Positions 43,575 through 56,479 of a DNA stretch of 64,000 bases are shown here, piece after piece (within the stretch, counting starts at the first letter, position 1; the number at the start of each line of letters is the position of its first letter). The notes beneath the pieces were generated by a model. The model was not told the DNA's origin. It saw nothing but the letters and a program-made list of their open reading frames with translations, and did no database searches. Position numbers and translations under genes: made by a program. The DNA lies in contig NC_134160.1 in assembly GCF_033958435.1 (NCBI RefSeq), positions 10,899,001 to 10,963,000 of the forward strand, read 5' to 3'. The DNA is from Carettochelys insculpta. Taxonomy: Eukaryota > Chordata > Testudines > Carettochelyidae.

Positions 43575-44560
43575 TCCCTGCTGACACTGATGTTCCATGA
43601 AGGCTGGTGTCCTATTCCCCACTGACTGATCCCAGCTGCTTCAGAGGGACTCCCCCACCCCCAATTAGTATAGAACAACTTCCTCCTGGAGAGCGTCCCT
43701 TCCTGCTCACGGTGGCCAGCTTACAGCCTGAGGGGCTGCATCTTCCCCGGGTGACCCCCAGCCAAGGGAATGGCCGCTGTTCTCAGCTGGGGGAGTGGCC
43801 GACCCGTTCTCGCAAGCTAAAGTCCAGGCTCCTCGTTATCATGTGGCTGGGAGTTCCACACGCTAAACAAACACTTTCCTTTTATCAGCTGAAAAGGCAA
43901 CAAATGTGTCGTTGGGCGGTCCCTTGTTCCCACAACCGGAGAGGCTAAATAGGAGTGCCTGAGTTACCTGAGCCAGAGGGTTTGTTTTCCCTGCTGGTTT
44001 CTCTCCTCTCTCAACCCCATGGCCCCACTCGCTCACTTGGGAGCCTTCTAATCGCCATCACGGGCTGCTTTTGCTGAGGCAGAGTTACAGGGCGTGGACA
44101 ACCACCGTCTTGTACCAGCTGAATTCCAAACGGTGACGGTACCAATGGGATCCTGCACCCAGGGGTGGGTTGGCAGCGGTGTTCGTTGTAAGCTGGGAGC
44201 CACCTTTGGTGGCTGCTGCTCCCAGATGCTCAGCGTCCTCCCCAGATTGGGGGGGGCGATGGGAAGGGGGGAGGTGCTCCCCTCCCCCAGCCCCTGTGTA
44301 TTGTGCCTGCGCACACTTCATGCAGGTTGGAGAAGCAAAGCATCATGGAGGCTTTTCAATAATTCATCAAGCTCCTTAACGTGCAAACCCCTCCGGTGAG
44401 CCTCCAGGCCCGAGTCACCTCTAAACTCTGCTGCTTTGCTCCCTGCTATGCTCGGGGACGGCTCCCCCACCTTCGAGAGCCAGGCGAGAGCTGCAGGCTG
44501 TGCCTCTGGGAGCGGCAGCCACCAAAAGGAGTGGAGGGCGCATGTGGGCCCATGAGAAAG
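43575..44560. other. Intergenic stretch
   Basis: No gene or confident repeat seen. Confidence 0.4.
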
Positions 44561-44562
44561 AG

Positions 44563-44825
44563 GATGGCCTAGTGGTTACAGCTGGCATAGGGAGAGTGAA
44601 GGGGAAATGACTCAGAGGATCAGGGCTCAAACCAGCAGTCCCTGTAAGGAGAGCACCCGGGTGCCCAACCTGCAGAGATTCAGGCACTTTATTCTGCTCG
44701 TGGATAGAAAACGTTAGCGAGACACCTGGCTCAAAGCCTGGCTCTGGCACAGATCTTCACCAAGTCGCTGACTCCCTCTGGGACTCAGTTTCCCCTTTGT
44801 AAAAAGAGGTGACAAAGTCCTTTCT
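44563..44825 (+). mobile_element. tRNA-derived SINE with internal insertion
   Basis: The A box TGGCCTAGTGG is at 44565-44575. The body resumes after about 130 bp with 'aagcctggctctggcacaga' and 'caagtcgctgactccctctg', then 'ggactcagtttccccttt' and 'gtaaaaagaggtgac'. Confidence 0.75.
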
Positions 44826-44829
44826 CCCA

Positions 44830-47330
44830 CTTCCAGACCGGGAGCAGGGATCATCCCGCCCAAGGTGAACGCACAAGCCGTAACCCACCCACCCCCTGAC
44901 GCCAGTGGGGTGGGCCTCCCAGCGCTGCTGGGACACAGACCCGGAGCAAGGGCTTGTTTTCGCAGGCTCCTCTGTAGCTGTACGGGGGAAGGTGTTCGGC
45001 ACCTGCAGTGCAGCACAACCTCCCCAGACCTGCCGCTTTCCCCAAACAGCAGGTAATTGATCACAGGAAACACGGCCCAGAGCTGCAGAGGTAATGCATT
45101 TTCCACCTGCCATTGGGGGGCTCTGCCTTCCTGGCCGAGACCCGTCTGTGCGTCGCACATGCGCCAGGCTGAGTAACTTTCTGGCGGGGCCGGATGAAAA
45201 TCTGCTGACTCCTCAATTAACTGACCCGCCTGGCCTGATCCCAGGGGAAGGGGTTATTTCTGCTGCCTGACACAGGTGGCTTTGCTGGGCTGCGTTGCTG
45301 CTGTGTCTGTCACAGGCCCGTGTGTTCCCCCACCCAGTTGTCCTGCTGCATAGCACTGATCCCCGCACGGGGCTCTCCCGCGCGTCTTGGGGTGCAGCAG
45401 AGGATGGGGGCAGCACGTGCCCAGGCTGGACCTGCGGAAGGGAGCATGGCTGGAAAGGTCAAAGGCCTTGGCTTGCCTTTAGCTGATGTCAGCACAGTGC
45501 ACTGCCTGGCGGCTGTTTTAAGTCTGGTTCCGGCTCCTTTTGGCCCCGTCCTCTGCCCAGAAGCGCCTCTGGCCCGCTTGGCACCGGGAAAAGCTCCCCT
45601 TTCCTGCCTGTGCTATTGGCCAGCCTGGCTCAGACCAATGGCCACTCAGAAGTGGTGGAACAGGGCCTTTCAGGAACCCCTTCCAGCTGTCAGCCCTCAC
45701 CCCAATACCCCCTTGTGGGCAACCTCCGCAGGGGGCTCACCTTGAGAGTGCTGGTGGTCAGGCAGGGTCTCTGCCCCCCATTAGCCTCGAGTCCTGCAGC
45801 CAAGGAGTTGGGAAGGGAAGGCAAACCAGCCTCTGAGCACACTGGGCTGTACCTGGGGGAGGCGGCATTCCTTCCTGACCCCAGGAGTAAACACTGGATG
45901 CCCTGAAGCCTGAGAGTGGCTCCCTCCCTGCTCACAGAATTCGCCAGGCCTTCCCCCACTGGGCACCGCCCCTCCCACAGGCCCTTATGGAGTTCCCCAG
46001 AAGGTGCCACCCTGGCTGCAGCAGGTCGGCCTCCCACCACCAGCCCAGCACTGGCCACACCTTGCTGGGCCAGGCCTGTAGGGTAGGCAGAGGGGAGGGG
46101 AACACCCAGTGTGTCTGACCACACATCTGGCTGGGGAGTCTCCTGCTGCTGCAGCCGTGGCACCTCCACTGGTGGGGCTTTCAGCCAGTGCCACGTGGCC
46201 TCCCCGGGCCCAGCCGACACACCCTCGTCCACAGCGGCTCCTCGCTTCAGCTTCTGTTAGTGTCAGCAAGGCGAGCGAGCCCCCAGCGCCTCCTGGCTGG
46301 GCCGAATGACTAATCCCCAGCGTGACGCAGTGACAGCCTGGCAGACACAGGATGAGCTGCGCACATGGAGCCAGACCTGGACACTCAGCTTCCGAGCCTC
46401 ATTATCGGGCCTCCCTTCCCTTCCCCAGCACAGCCCGGCTGCTCCGCCGCAGATTAGGGCTTAATGAGAGCAGAAGGGAAATCAAGAGGCGAGGTGTGAG
46501 GTTTGCAGCGTGTTGTTCCAGGTCCGGCTGCTCTCTCCCCCTCCCACCTCCATGGAGTGCTCTGTTCCATGCCACGGGTCAGAGGCAGGGTAGCAGGGCA
46601 CCCCGGAGGCAGGGGCTCACCTTGGCCGAGCCTGTGCCTCAGTTTCCTCTTCGGTTTCTGCATTGTGCACCCAGTGGGGCAGGTTTGTCCAGCACCTGGA
46701 AAGGAACAAAGACGGCACCATCACACACAGGTGCCCCTCTGCCACCCTTCCTTGCGACGGGCAGCTGGGAGGGCAGGCCCCCCCTGAGAGTTTGTCCCCC
46801 AGCATGGGGGACTGTCTCTATGTATGGGAGCAGATCTGGTGGGCTACTGCTCCTTGCCAAGCCTGGGCAGACTGGCATGGCACTTCCTAGTCTCCCTGCT
46901 GTTTAGGGCCTGTCGGCTGGTGCCAAACTTGGAGGCACCAAGTCTCTGAGCCAGGCAGCAGCTGCACGACCGCCGGTGCATGAGAGGGGCAGAGGGATTC
47001 TTTAGCCAGGAGGCCGGGGGAGTTGCTGTGTAACTGAGACAAGCGATTTTTCAGGCCTTTGCGGATGTCTGAGGTGACAGGAGATGTGTGGGTCTCTGCT
47101 GGGTGCTTTGCAATAGCGGAGAGCACATTAATTGCAACGTTGCCTGGCAGGCCCGGATCCAGCCGGGCCCCTCACCTGCTTTCCTCCAGCACTGCTGGGA
47201 CACCCGGTGTCCCTGGCGTGTCCGGAGGAGCTCAGAGCACTTTGTGCATTTCACAGCATCTGTCCTGCCAGCCCCAGCAAGTCAGCAGCATCCACTTGTG
47301 CAGGAGGGAAACCTGGAAGGATGTCTGAGG
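44830..47330. other. Intergenic GC-rich stretch
   Basis: No gene seen. 46625-46660 ('gtgcctcagtttcctc') is a SINE-tail relic. Confidence 0.4.
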
Positions 47331-47334
47331 CCCA

Positions 47335-47430
47335 GGCTGTCAAAGGGATTTACACGCCTAACTCCCATAGATTTCAGCAGGATTTAGGCACCTAATGCCC
47401 TTTAACAATCTGGCCCTAAATGACTGGCCC
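47335..47430. mobile_element. Old interspersed repeat, 'TAGGCACCTAA' family
   Basis: 'atttacacgcctaactccca' and 'tagatttcagcaggatttag' followed by 'gcacctaatgccctttaac' and 'aatctggccctaaatgac'. The best-preserved member of a family with likely relatives at 24025 and 33885. Confidence 0.65.
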
Positions 47431-47434
47431 ATGG

Positions 47435-48515
47435 TCACCCAGCCAGTCCCTGGACCCTTCTTAGGCAAGCGAGGAGGAGTGAGGGGCAGGAACCAGGAAG
47501 AGGGGCAGTGGGCTGTCTAGCCCTGGGATTTCAATGTGACAGAGGCAGCTGGGCCAGGGACAGATTCCAGAGGTCTCTGCGCACAGGGATTCCTCCGGCT
47601 CCAAGCTCAGGGGCAGTGGTGGTCGCCCCACCCCAGCACCGTGCCCCAACCAGCGCTTGGAGATCTTGCAGCCCGACACCAGGTGGTGCGGCCTGTTTGT
47701 CGGTGAGCCAGAGAGAACCCGAGTCTGGCTGTGCCTGGCAGCCTCAGCACAGCCTCGTCTCCATGCCCAGCCTCCCAGGACAGGAAGGGGCCATGACCCA
47801 TCACCCTGGCGCTGTGCAGCCGAGTGGGGGAGGAGGGCTCAGCGCCGGGCACGGCCCCTCCAGCCTTCGCCCCGGCCTCGCGGGGGCCAGGACACACAGA
47901 TTTTGGAAGGACAGGACACAAGCCGTCTCTCTTCACTCTCTCCTGCAGGATGTGCTGGGTCCTTTGTGCTGACCGCGCCACCCTCTGCTGCGGTGTCCCA
48001 CGGCTGCCTGCCCCAGGGCGGGCACTGGCAATGCTAACCCCTCAGGCTTCGAATGCGGGACTCTCCAAAGAAGGTGCTACCATGGGAGCGACTGAAAGGA
48101 GACGCGCAGCGGGCTGCACCCCACCCTCTTCTGTGGCCCAGCTTCTCAAGGGAGGAGGAACACAGCTGGGGAATCTGGCCTGGTACCAGCGCTCCTCCTG
48201 GGCACCTGGCCGGGCGGCCAAACCCCTGCCCCCCATGCACCAGTCAGTCTGGGGTCCAACATCGGAACAAACAACTGGCACCGCCCCGGCTCAGACCCGC
48301 ACCAGACTACAGACCCCAGCAAGCAAGGGAGGGAGCCAAAACTGCCCCTCATGTCCCCAGCAGAGCTGCAGGGGGCTCAAATGAGCCTGCTCTCTCCCCT
48401 GGGCTTCCCAAGGCAAGAACCACCAGCTGGCTGCCCCCTCCTGGTTCCTCTAGCAGCACCCAAACCAAGTTCATTCATCTCCTCCAGCCCCTCTTGCTTG
48501 CGTCCCCTTCCATTC
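47435..48515. other. Intergenic GC-rich stretch
   Basis: No gene or clear repeat seen. Confidence 0.4.
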
Positions 48516-48522
48516 ACAGGAG

Positions 48523-48730
48523 GATAGAACCCCAGGGTGGGAAGGGACCTCAGGAGGTCATCAAGTCCAGCCCCCTGCCCACAGCAGGACCAACCCCAAC
48601 TAAGTCATCCCAGCCAGGGCTTTGTGGAGCTGGGACTTAAACACCCCTAGGGATGGAGAGTCTACCACCTCTCTAGGCAACGCACTCCAGGGCTTCACCC
48701 CACTGCTGGGAAATAGTGTCCCTCCCTTTC
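48523..48730 (+). mobile_element. CR1 LINE 3' fragment, longest copy
   Basis: 'aagggacctcaggaggtcat', 'ccagccccctgcccacagca' and 'ttaaacacccctagggatgg' then 'ccacctctctaggcaacgca' and 'ctccagggcttcacc' extend about 200 bp through the CR1 3' region. Confidence 0.9.
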
Positions 48731-49159
48731 TGCCTTTCTCTGTGGGAAAAGCGAAACCCTTGAACACAGATGGCCCCTTCGGGGGATGTCTCACCAAGCC
48801 CCCCCCTTTGGCATCAAGCGAGTCAGCGTGTGTGTGTCCCTACCCCAGAGAGCCCTTCCTGGCAAAAGTCTTTGGCAACTGACTCAGGGCAGATGCCCAG
48901 GCTGGAGGGACCCTGCGGCATCCTGTGCTCTGGTTACAGCTCTGGGGTAAATTGTCCTCTCTGTCCCAACGAGGGAGTTCCCAGAAGCAGTGAAAGCCCC
49001 TGGGCGGCAGCCAGGGGAAGTGTGTGGTTCGCCACCCCCGTGCCGAGAGCCCGGCTGGCCCTGCAGGTAAAGCAGGACACTAAATGCAGAAATGTTGGGG
49101 TTGAATTTCTAACTCTGTCCCAGCCTCCCTGGATCACTCCAGGCCTGCAACAGGGATAA

Positions 49160-49260
49160 CACCCTGGGTCCCCTCTCCCTTGCAAGCTCCGTGAGTCACC
49201 AGCTGTACAGCCCCTTGCACAGGGGAGGCCTTTAGGGGCCACTGTTACAATAATCCCCCT
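49160..49260 (+). mobile_element. SINE tail relic
   Basis: 'ctgtacagccccttgcacag' then 'ggcctttaggggccactg' and 'ttacaataat' match the order of the local SINE tail. Confidence 0.5.
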
Positions 49261-49264
49261 TTCA

Positions 49265-52105
49265 TGGCACAGCACAGCCAAGCCACAGCTCAATTCTCCT
49301 ATCACAAACGGAGCAACTGCCTCCCCATCCTCCTTCCCTCTCCTGGCCCTGAGGCCAAGGCAGGGCTGGTCCCTTAGGTGTATTTACTCGTTCTTTATTG
49401 CCTCTGGTTTCCAGATGCCTTCCATCAGCGACCACCCCCGGGTGATGTTACTGGCGGGAGAGCAAGCCTTCCCCTGGGTTAGTTTCATCCCTTCAGCAGC
49501 TCTATCCTCTCCTGGTTTGATACCTCTGCCCCCTTCCCACCCATGGCAGCGGAGCACAGCTCTATTTATTCCCTATCATCTGCCCCCCAGGGCTCCCTCC
49601 CTGCCAGGCAGCATCACTAGTCTCCTTAGATTCTCCCCCCTTTCAGGGCCAAGCGAGGGTCCCCAGAGCTCTTTGAAAACTCAGGGGCTGAGCAGTTGGC
49701 AATTGGTCCCCGCTTCCATCTGCCTGGTAACCAGGAACCCAGAATTGGCTCTGCCCCGATTTCCAGGGAATCAGCCAGGTGCGAGCAAGGGCAGAGCTCA
49801 GCCCCAGGGGCTGGGGGCAGGCTGGCAATGCAGCATGCTGTGCCCTGGGGAGAAAGGGAAAAGGAGGAGCCACTAAGAATTTTCACCTGCGGAGAGGTGG
49901 AGGGCAGCCAGCAGCAAAGGAACATCCATAGGGCTGCAGCTGGCTGGCCCCAGTGCCCCTCCCCCAGATTTAAAGGGCCAGCCAGCTGAAGTGTGTGCTG
50001 GGAAAGGTCCCATAGTGGGGACTGTCAGGTACTTGCATGGAAAGCAGCTTGCAGGGGAAGGAAGACTTCCCCTCCCCTTTGGAGATGCCAAGGGAAGATA
50101 TATGGAGTGGGAGTGTCCACAGTTACCTAGGCCAGCCAGTGCCCTTTCCTGGCTGTGCTCAGAGCCAGGGACCCTGCCTCAGTTTCCCCACACCAACAGT
50201 CATTTGGCTGCTTTACTGCTCATCCACACGAGCCCCATGCTCCACCCTGCCTGGGCACCTCTCCCACCGCAGCGAGAAGCGCTGGGCTGGTGGGGAATTT
50301 CACCAGGCTGCCTCTGCAGTGACAGGTGCATTGTGTGGGGACCATTTGCCATTGCTTGGTGCTGGGAAACCAGCAAATCTCACTCAGACTAGCACTGACG
50401 GGCCTGGGGGGGAAAAGAGGGAACCACCACTTGTCCCATGTTTTAAAGCTGTAAATAAACCCCATTGTAAATGTTCACTGGGGCTGGGCCAGGAGGGAGG
50501 TAGAAATGGGTGCCTGAGAGCAAAATGCATGTTATGCTGTGGGCGATGGGCTGTATCTGAAACAGCCCTTGAAGTAAAACCGTGTCCCTTGTTTGCCACC
50601 TAAGTAAGTAATTAAGCCTCTTCCAATCCTACCTGGAGCACAAGCCATTGACGACCATTCGCCAGCATCCCGTCCTGGGTGATCTCCAGTTCTGACCAGG
50701 TGTATCCTGTCTGTTCAGTGTCTGCCTTCAGGTGTTTGTGGGCGCCCTCTTTTCCTTCCCCTTGTGGGTTCCAACTCAAGGCTTGTCTTGTGAGGTTGGT
50801 GGTTGGTTCTCTGAGGGTACGTCCAACCCATCGCCATCTTCCCTTCCTGATGGCTTCGTTTCCTCAGGCAGTTGGTGAGTCGGGTGCCACAGGTCTTGGT
50901 TGTTGATGGTGTGTGGCTGGGGGATCAGTTATCGATAAACCTCTGGATTTTTTCAGTTTCTCCTTATTCCCAGGGAACAAAGGTGGCCCCATGGCTCAGA
51001 CTGACCCACAGGTTGGCTTTGCTGGAAGCGAGCCCAAGCCAAACAGCAAGGGTCCCCCAAGGGCAGTGGGAGGGTGAGTGTCAGGGCCACAGATGAGCCA
51101 GGGGCCGTGCATGGTGGGGTTATAGCTGAGGCATAAAAGACCTGCAGCCTGGCTACAGCCGACCTGGGATTAGCCGACTCAGGCTCGTGGGGTGTGGATG
51201 AGGCAGGGGACAGACTCCTGGACTGGTGTTGGAGCACTGAGACCCTCCCACCTTTGCAAGGTTTGCTGCCCACCCACCAAAAGAGACGGATCTGCTGCAG
51301 CACCATAAACACTGAAGTTACTTGTACTCGGGGATGAAAAGCTCAGAGCCTGGGTCAGCTGTCTCAGCCTGCAGGGCTGGGTAGAGTTCTGGCTCCAGCC
51401 CCACAAGAACCCAGGCCTGCTCAGCCTCCCCACCCTGGGACCTCAGCCCTTAAAGGCACAGGCCCCAGTCCAAACCCCGCAGCAGGCAGGGGAGGGCGAA
51501 GACAAACACATCGGGGAAGGCATTTAATTGGCCAGTTATTCAGCAGAGGAGCAGCTGTGTGGAGGCCAAGGTGCGATGCTGCGATGGGGGGGAAGGCAGT
51601 GGGTCTCTCCTAGGAACCATGTATAGCCAGGGCGCTGGCCGGTCAATGCTTGTGTGATGCCTTTTTCCTCTGCTTCCCTGCACCTTCTCTGGGACGGCAC
51701 CGTGACCTCCAAAGCTCTGACCCTGGCTGTCCCCACCCCCCACCCTGCCCCACTGGGGCTCAGGATTGGGTGATGCACTTGCAAACCTGGCTGCTAGCCA
51801 GCAAGCGCTGTGGCTGTGCCCGCGGGAGGGGAAGGGTCAAGGCAGCACCCAGAATGATGTGGCCTGGCAGGGGCGTGAACTGAAGGGGATTGGAGGTAGG
51901 TGGAGTACGGGGGAGGCTCCTGGCAGGGGCAGAGGTGAGGCACAGCACAGGGAACAGACAGGCCCCTGGTGCCCTTGGGGCAGAGCTCCCTCCGGGGAGG
52001 AGGCTGAGGGCATCCCACCTGCAGCAGGCGCTCAGCACCAGGCTCTCAAAGCAAATAAAGCAAATAAACTCTGACAGCTCCCTCTGCCAGGCAGAAAAGG
52101 CTCCT
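49265..52105. other. Intergenic stretch
   Basis: No gene or confident repeat seen. Confidence 0.4.
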
Positions 52106-52114
52106 TCCCCCCAA

Positions 52115-52235
52115 CCCCCCCAGCTTTGCAGATGGCAGAGGCAGCAGCTTGCCCGAGTCACATGGCAAATCCAAGAATAGCACCTGGCCCTCCTGGGTCC
52201 CACCCCTGCTGCTGTAACCACTAGACATCGCTCCC
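52115..52235 (-). mobile_element. tRNA-derived SINE
   Basis: 'gcagcttgcccgagtcacat' then 'tggccctcctgggtcccacc' and 'ctgtaaccactagacatcg' are the antisense middle, B box and A box. Confidence 0.75.
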
Positions 52236-52320
52236 TTCGACAGAGTAGCAGCGAGTGGTGCGTAGGGGGAGCAGAGTGCAGCGTCCCCCCTCTGCCTGGA
52301 GCAGAGGGTTGAGCTGGGTG

Positions 52321-52334
52321 CCCCCCCCCCCCCC
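52321..52334 (+). repeat. Poly-C tract
   Basis: Fourteen consecutive C. Confidence 0.9.
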
Positions 52335-52959
52335 AGAGATGCTGCCTGAGAAAGCGGAGCGCGCAGGATGCTTCTGATCAGGCGCGAGGGTTGCCCCTGG
52401 GGATGCGGGGAATGGAAGCAAACAGCAGCCTGTTCCCTGCAGTGTCCTTCTGGAAGGCAGCTAACCGCGGTCGATTTCACAGCTCCAGCCTCCAGCCCCA
52501 GCCCCCGGGCCTGTCATTAACATAAAATCAATCCCCCAAACAGCAGAACTCCTGTGCAGTCTGGTCCGGGGGCTGCAGGGAAGCTAGGCCCTTTCCACGT
52601 GATTAAACCAAACCTTTTGATCCTCTCCAGCCTCTGTCAGGGACCGGGAACAGGCTGGCTGCAGGTCGTGCACCAGGGACGCACAGCACGTTGGCATTAA
52701 CGCTGTGGCTGGCAGGGAGAGAAGATCCTGCAGACAGCACAGCACAGCCCTGGCAGCTGTGGCCCATTTGTCGCGGGTGGGCTAGATGGCCGGGTGCGTG
52801 GGAACCGTGGGCAGTCCGTCACACATTGCACGGGGGCGAAGAGAGCGAAGCCAAGGCATGTGCCTCTATTCCCACGCCTGCAAAACTGCTCCGCCGCCTG
52901 CCGTCAGTGCCTGAGGTCATTCTCGTTGCTTCCTGTGCTACAGGAGCACCTACTGGGCA

Positions 52960-53035
52960 GCAACCGAGATTAGCGGCTTGTGCTCGGTGCTGTACAGACA
53001 CAGCCCCTGCCCTAAAGAGTGGGAAGTCAGTGTAT
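52960..53035. mobile_element. Old MIR/L3-like fragment
   Basis: 'gtgctcggtgctgtacagac' and 'acagcccctgccctaaagag' match the left part of the repeat at 39365. Confidence 0.55.
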
Positions 53036-53039
53036 GCTG

Positions 53040-53200
53040 AGCGGCCACCCGGGAGAGATTCAGATGCCGCCCAGCGGATTAGCAGAGCACCTCAGCCCAC
53101 CACAGCTGGCAGCGTGTGCTTCCACCGGTGGTGCACATCTGAACATGCACTGGGGCGCGGAACACAGTGCATTCTGCACATGGATGGAAAAAAATAGAGG
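53040..53200 (+). mobile_element. Short interspersed element, copy 3
   Basis: Begins 'cccgggagagattcagatgc', contains the CCCAGCGGATTAGCAGAG word shared with 27400, then 'accggtggtgcacatctgaa', and ends 'gcattctgcacatggatgga' plus 'aaaaaatagagggaac'. The most complete of the three copies. Confidence 0.75.
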
Positions 53201-53204
53201 GAAC

Positions 53205-54375
53205 TCGGCGTGTTGCCTCAACAGGAAAGCCAGAGCAATGGAGTCAGCAGCACACCAGGTGGCTCAGTCCCAGGCTTGCCCACTTCCCAAGGAGCGCTCC
53301 TGCGTCAGTACCACGGCTTGTCTGCTTGCACGGATGTCTCTAGAGGGGGGATTTTAAACCGGTTCCACGCAGGCCCTGCAAACTCCTGTGTGCATGCTCA
53401 GATTTCAGGCTCTCTGGAGTTTAGTTTCAGCCAACAGGAAGAGGAATAAATGGCTCCAACTGAAATCCAAGTGTCTACCCAGAGAGGTCCAATGGCTGAG
53501 CTAAGCGGGGGACGGGGGGGGGCAGACAGCCCCAAACCAGCCAGCTCCAGCGCCTGCAATGCCAGCCCCTTGCCTCCTCCCAGCCAGGCCATTGCACAGA
53601 TTTGCAGTCCTACCCCTGTGTAAGTGACAGTCCCGTGGTGAAAGGTGCTGAACTGACAGCAGCGTGTTGCCAGCCTGAGGCCAGGCTGCCGCGAGGCAGA
53701 GCAGAGCAGGAGCTCACCCGGGAAGCAGAACCACAATTCTGTGCAGCTGGGGCGCCTGTGCTGCCCGGTCCCTCTTGCCAGCATTGAAATCAGCTGTAAC
53801 CAGCCTTTTTGGTTCAGCGCCCGCCCTCCCACCGCCTCCTTTTGGAGCACCCTGGGCTGAGACACCACAATGCCGGGGCGGTGGGGGGCTGGCTTCCTGC
53901 AACATTCCATGCTGCGATTTCTCCAGGGGCTCCAGAAATGTAGGCTCAGCTTCTCAGCCCAGGCTCACAGCTTGGGCCTAATTCTCCACTGGCCTGAACT
54001 TTGAGCAGTATCTGCTCCCATGTGACGTACTCCTAAGCAGCACATGTGAGGGTCCCCAGAGCTTGGACTGGGTGGTGTTCGACATGTGCCGCCCACAGGG
54101 ATAGACATGTGAGCCCATGGAGAACCAGGCCTTGTGGTGCTCAGCCCCTCGTGGTATCAGGCCCTGTGCTCACAGAGCTGGTGAGCTGCCAATGTGCCTC
54201 GGCACAGACCCAGTAAATCTGGTCTGGATGGTCCTGCCAGCCTGCAGTGTACATGCTAAGAAAGACATCAGCACAGCCAAGGATGCTGCTGCAGGATCAG
54301 ATGGAGGCACAGACCTCGTGGGCCCTCGTTCCCAGCGCCATGTCACTGCCTCAGGTTCAAGGGTTTGTTTACCCA
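53205..54375. other. Intergenic stretch
   Basis: No gene seen. Trace of an old repeat at 53975-54060 ('gcctaattctccactggcct'). Confidence 0.4.
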
Positions 54376-54479
54376 AGACAATGAATCCAGATTAATGAAA
54401 ATTGTGTGTTTAAACTGGGTTAGTTCAACCAGATTAAGCCCCTCTGGGGACCCACTCCTCCGGAATAAAAGTGGCAACC

Positions 54480-54668
54480 TAAGCCCGGCATAGAGGTGGC
54501 CAGGTCAGTGGAAGAATTCTCCTGCTGACCTAACCTCTGCTTCTTGCATAGGTGGATTTATTACAGCAACGGAAACTCCCCATGCGGCAAGTGCCTACTC
54601 TTCAGCCCTACAATGGCATAGCTGCCCTGTGCTGCTGCTGCATTTGCTGTGTAGACATACCCTTGGGT
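54480..54668. mobile_element. Non-autonomous DNA element, right part
   Basis: Ends in TGTGTAGACATACCCTTG (54648-54665), the known terminal sequence of a turtle short DNA-element family. Internal 'aggtggatttattacagcaa' fits the same family. Confidence 0.6.
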
Positions 54669-54794
54669 GAAACCGTATGAAAGCCCCTGTGAGTCCCAAG
54701 AGCGTCCACACAGGGCCTTAAGCCAGTATAACTAATCTGGTGTAACTACACTGGTCTAGTAACCTCAGTGTGTTTCTCTTGTGCAAACAAGAGC

Positions 54795-54965
54795 TAAGGG
54801 TTTGTCTACGCTGGGAAGTTAACTGCATTGAAATTTTCCCATTCAGGGGTGTGAAAAAAACACCCTCCGCCACAGGCGCAGCAAAGAATGCTGCTGTAAA
54901 CACCAGTGTAAATAGGCTCCTGGTGCAGTTAGCTACTCCCCTCGGGGAGGTGGTTTACGGGGAGC
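54795..54965. mobile_element. Non-autonomous DNA element, left part
   Basis: Begins TAAGGGTTTGTCTACGCTGG, the inverted counterpart of the end at 54648-54665. It continues 'caggggtgtgaaaaaaacac' and 'ctcggggaggtggtttac'. Two partial copies of one family lie about 130 bp apart. Confidence 0.6.
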
Positions 54966-54969
54966 CCTG

Positions 54970-56475
54970 GCAGCACTTTACACTTGAGTGCATAGAGACA
55001 GGCTAAGATGTGTAGCCCTCCGCTGGCCTGTGCCTGACACACAACTGCCAGCAGAGAGGGGTGAACCACCGTGTACACCTCAATGGGCATTGGCCCAGAT
55101 TCCACTACACTGCAGAAGGATGCTAACCCCACCACAGCTGCTTGGGTAACAGGCTCCAGGGCTCCACATTGCCTTCATCCAGGAGAGGGATGGTGGAGGC
55201 TCTGTCTCCAGATGGCCCAGGTGGGGTCTTCTTTCCCTGTGGGGCTAGGGTTCTCTGAGGAGCCACCTGGCAGGCCTTGGCTTTTGGTCACCACCACCGT
55301 TTGGGGAAGTTGTGGGGGGTGCACCTCGACTAGGACAGTTCTAGCCCCCAACCTTCCCAATCTCCTTCTCCCCACCCGCCCCTCCCACCAGGGACCCCCA
55401 GCTTGGAGAGGCCCCTCTGCATTGCCGGTCAGGGCTATGAGAAGGTCACGCTTATCTTGTCAGCTGAGCCAGGAGGCACCAACCAGGAAGGTCATATAAC
55501 TGCCCCCCCACACCCTGCTAGGCTGTGCTGTTACAATACCCCTCCCTGTCTGTCGCCCCCGATCTCTCTCGCGGGCTGGGGAGAGAACTAGGAGGAAGAG
55601 GCTGAAAATGACCCACGGTAGAATAAGCTCTGGCTGCCGCCTCCCCAGCACAGTCTGGGAGTTCTGATGCACGAGTTTCCCCGAGATCCCTGGGGCTGGG
55701 AAAGTCTCCCAAGGGAGCCACTGCCCCGTGGTTGGGAACACACACAGGCTGCAGCCTAGACAGGGTCCTGCCTGGGCTGGGGAAGCAAACCCAGGCAAGG
55801 CCTACAATTGCAGGGCATGGCAGGCGCGTGAGCAGACAGCAGGCAGGCCTGGCGCGCAGGCACCCAGCGTGGCAGCCGCAGGAGCCTTCCCCCCATCAGC
55901 TGTCTTTCTGCCTGACGCCTGCTCCCGCCTGCCCATCTGCCTCCCTTTATGGCCCTCTTGCCAGGTGCCCTAAATGGCTGCCTGGCTAGGATACAGATGG
56001 GAACAACAGCAATTTCCTCTGCCCCCTACCCTGGAAGCCAACCCTGCTCTATAAATTCCTCCATGCAACAGGAAACCGCCAGCTGCAATTAAGCAGCCAA
56101 GCCTGTGTGAGACTTCAAACAGAAGGACTGAGCCACAAATGGCTGCGTGCCCACTCCCTCCCTCCGGGGGCGATGGCAGGGGCTCGGGGGGGGCGGGGAG
56201 CAGAGAGGTCAAAGGTTCTCTTTGTTCCTGCAGGAGGTGATGAGAGGCAATGGACTTGGCTGTGCGGAATTGCGGAGTGGGGAGGGGGAGTGCTGGCAGG
56301 GCCCTGGGCCCAGTGATCTCTACCTTCTGGAAGGCCCTCTGCATGACTGGAGCCCGGGGTAGGGGGAACACACCACACTCATCCATCCCCAGGAGGGCAC
56401 ACCAAGGTTTCCAGCCTCTGCAAACGGACTGGAAGCCAGAGCAAGCCGGTGCACTGCTGGCACTGATGGGGACTT
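54970..56475. other. Intergenic stretch
   Basis: No gene or confident repeat seen. Confidence 0.4.
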
Positions 56476-56479
56476 GTGC

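Noticed and set aside
43328..43600. Plus-strand frame with KFRLVSAVYKGFRTLITRPF, protein-like in appearance
   Set aside because: No splice signals at useful positions and no family recognised; treated as a possible regulatory segment instead.
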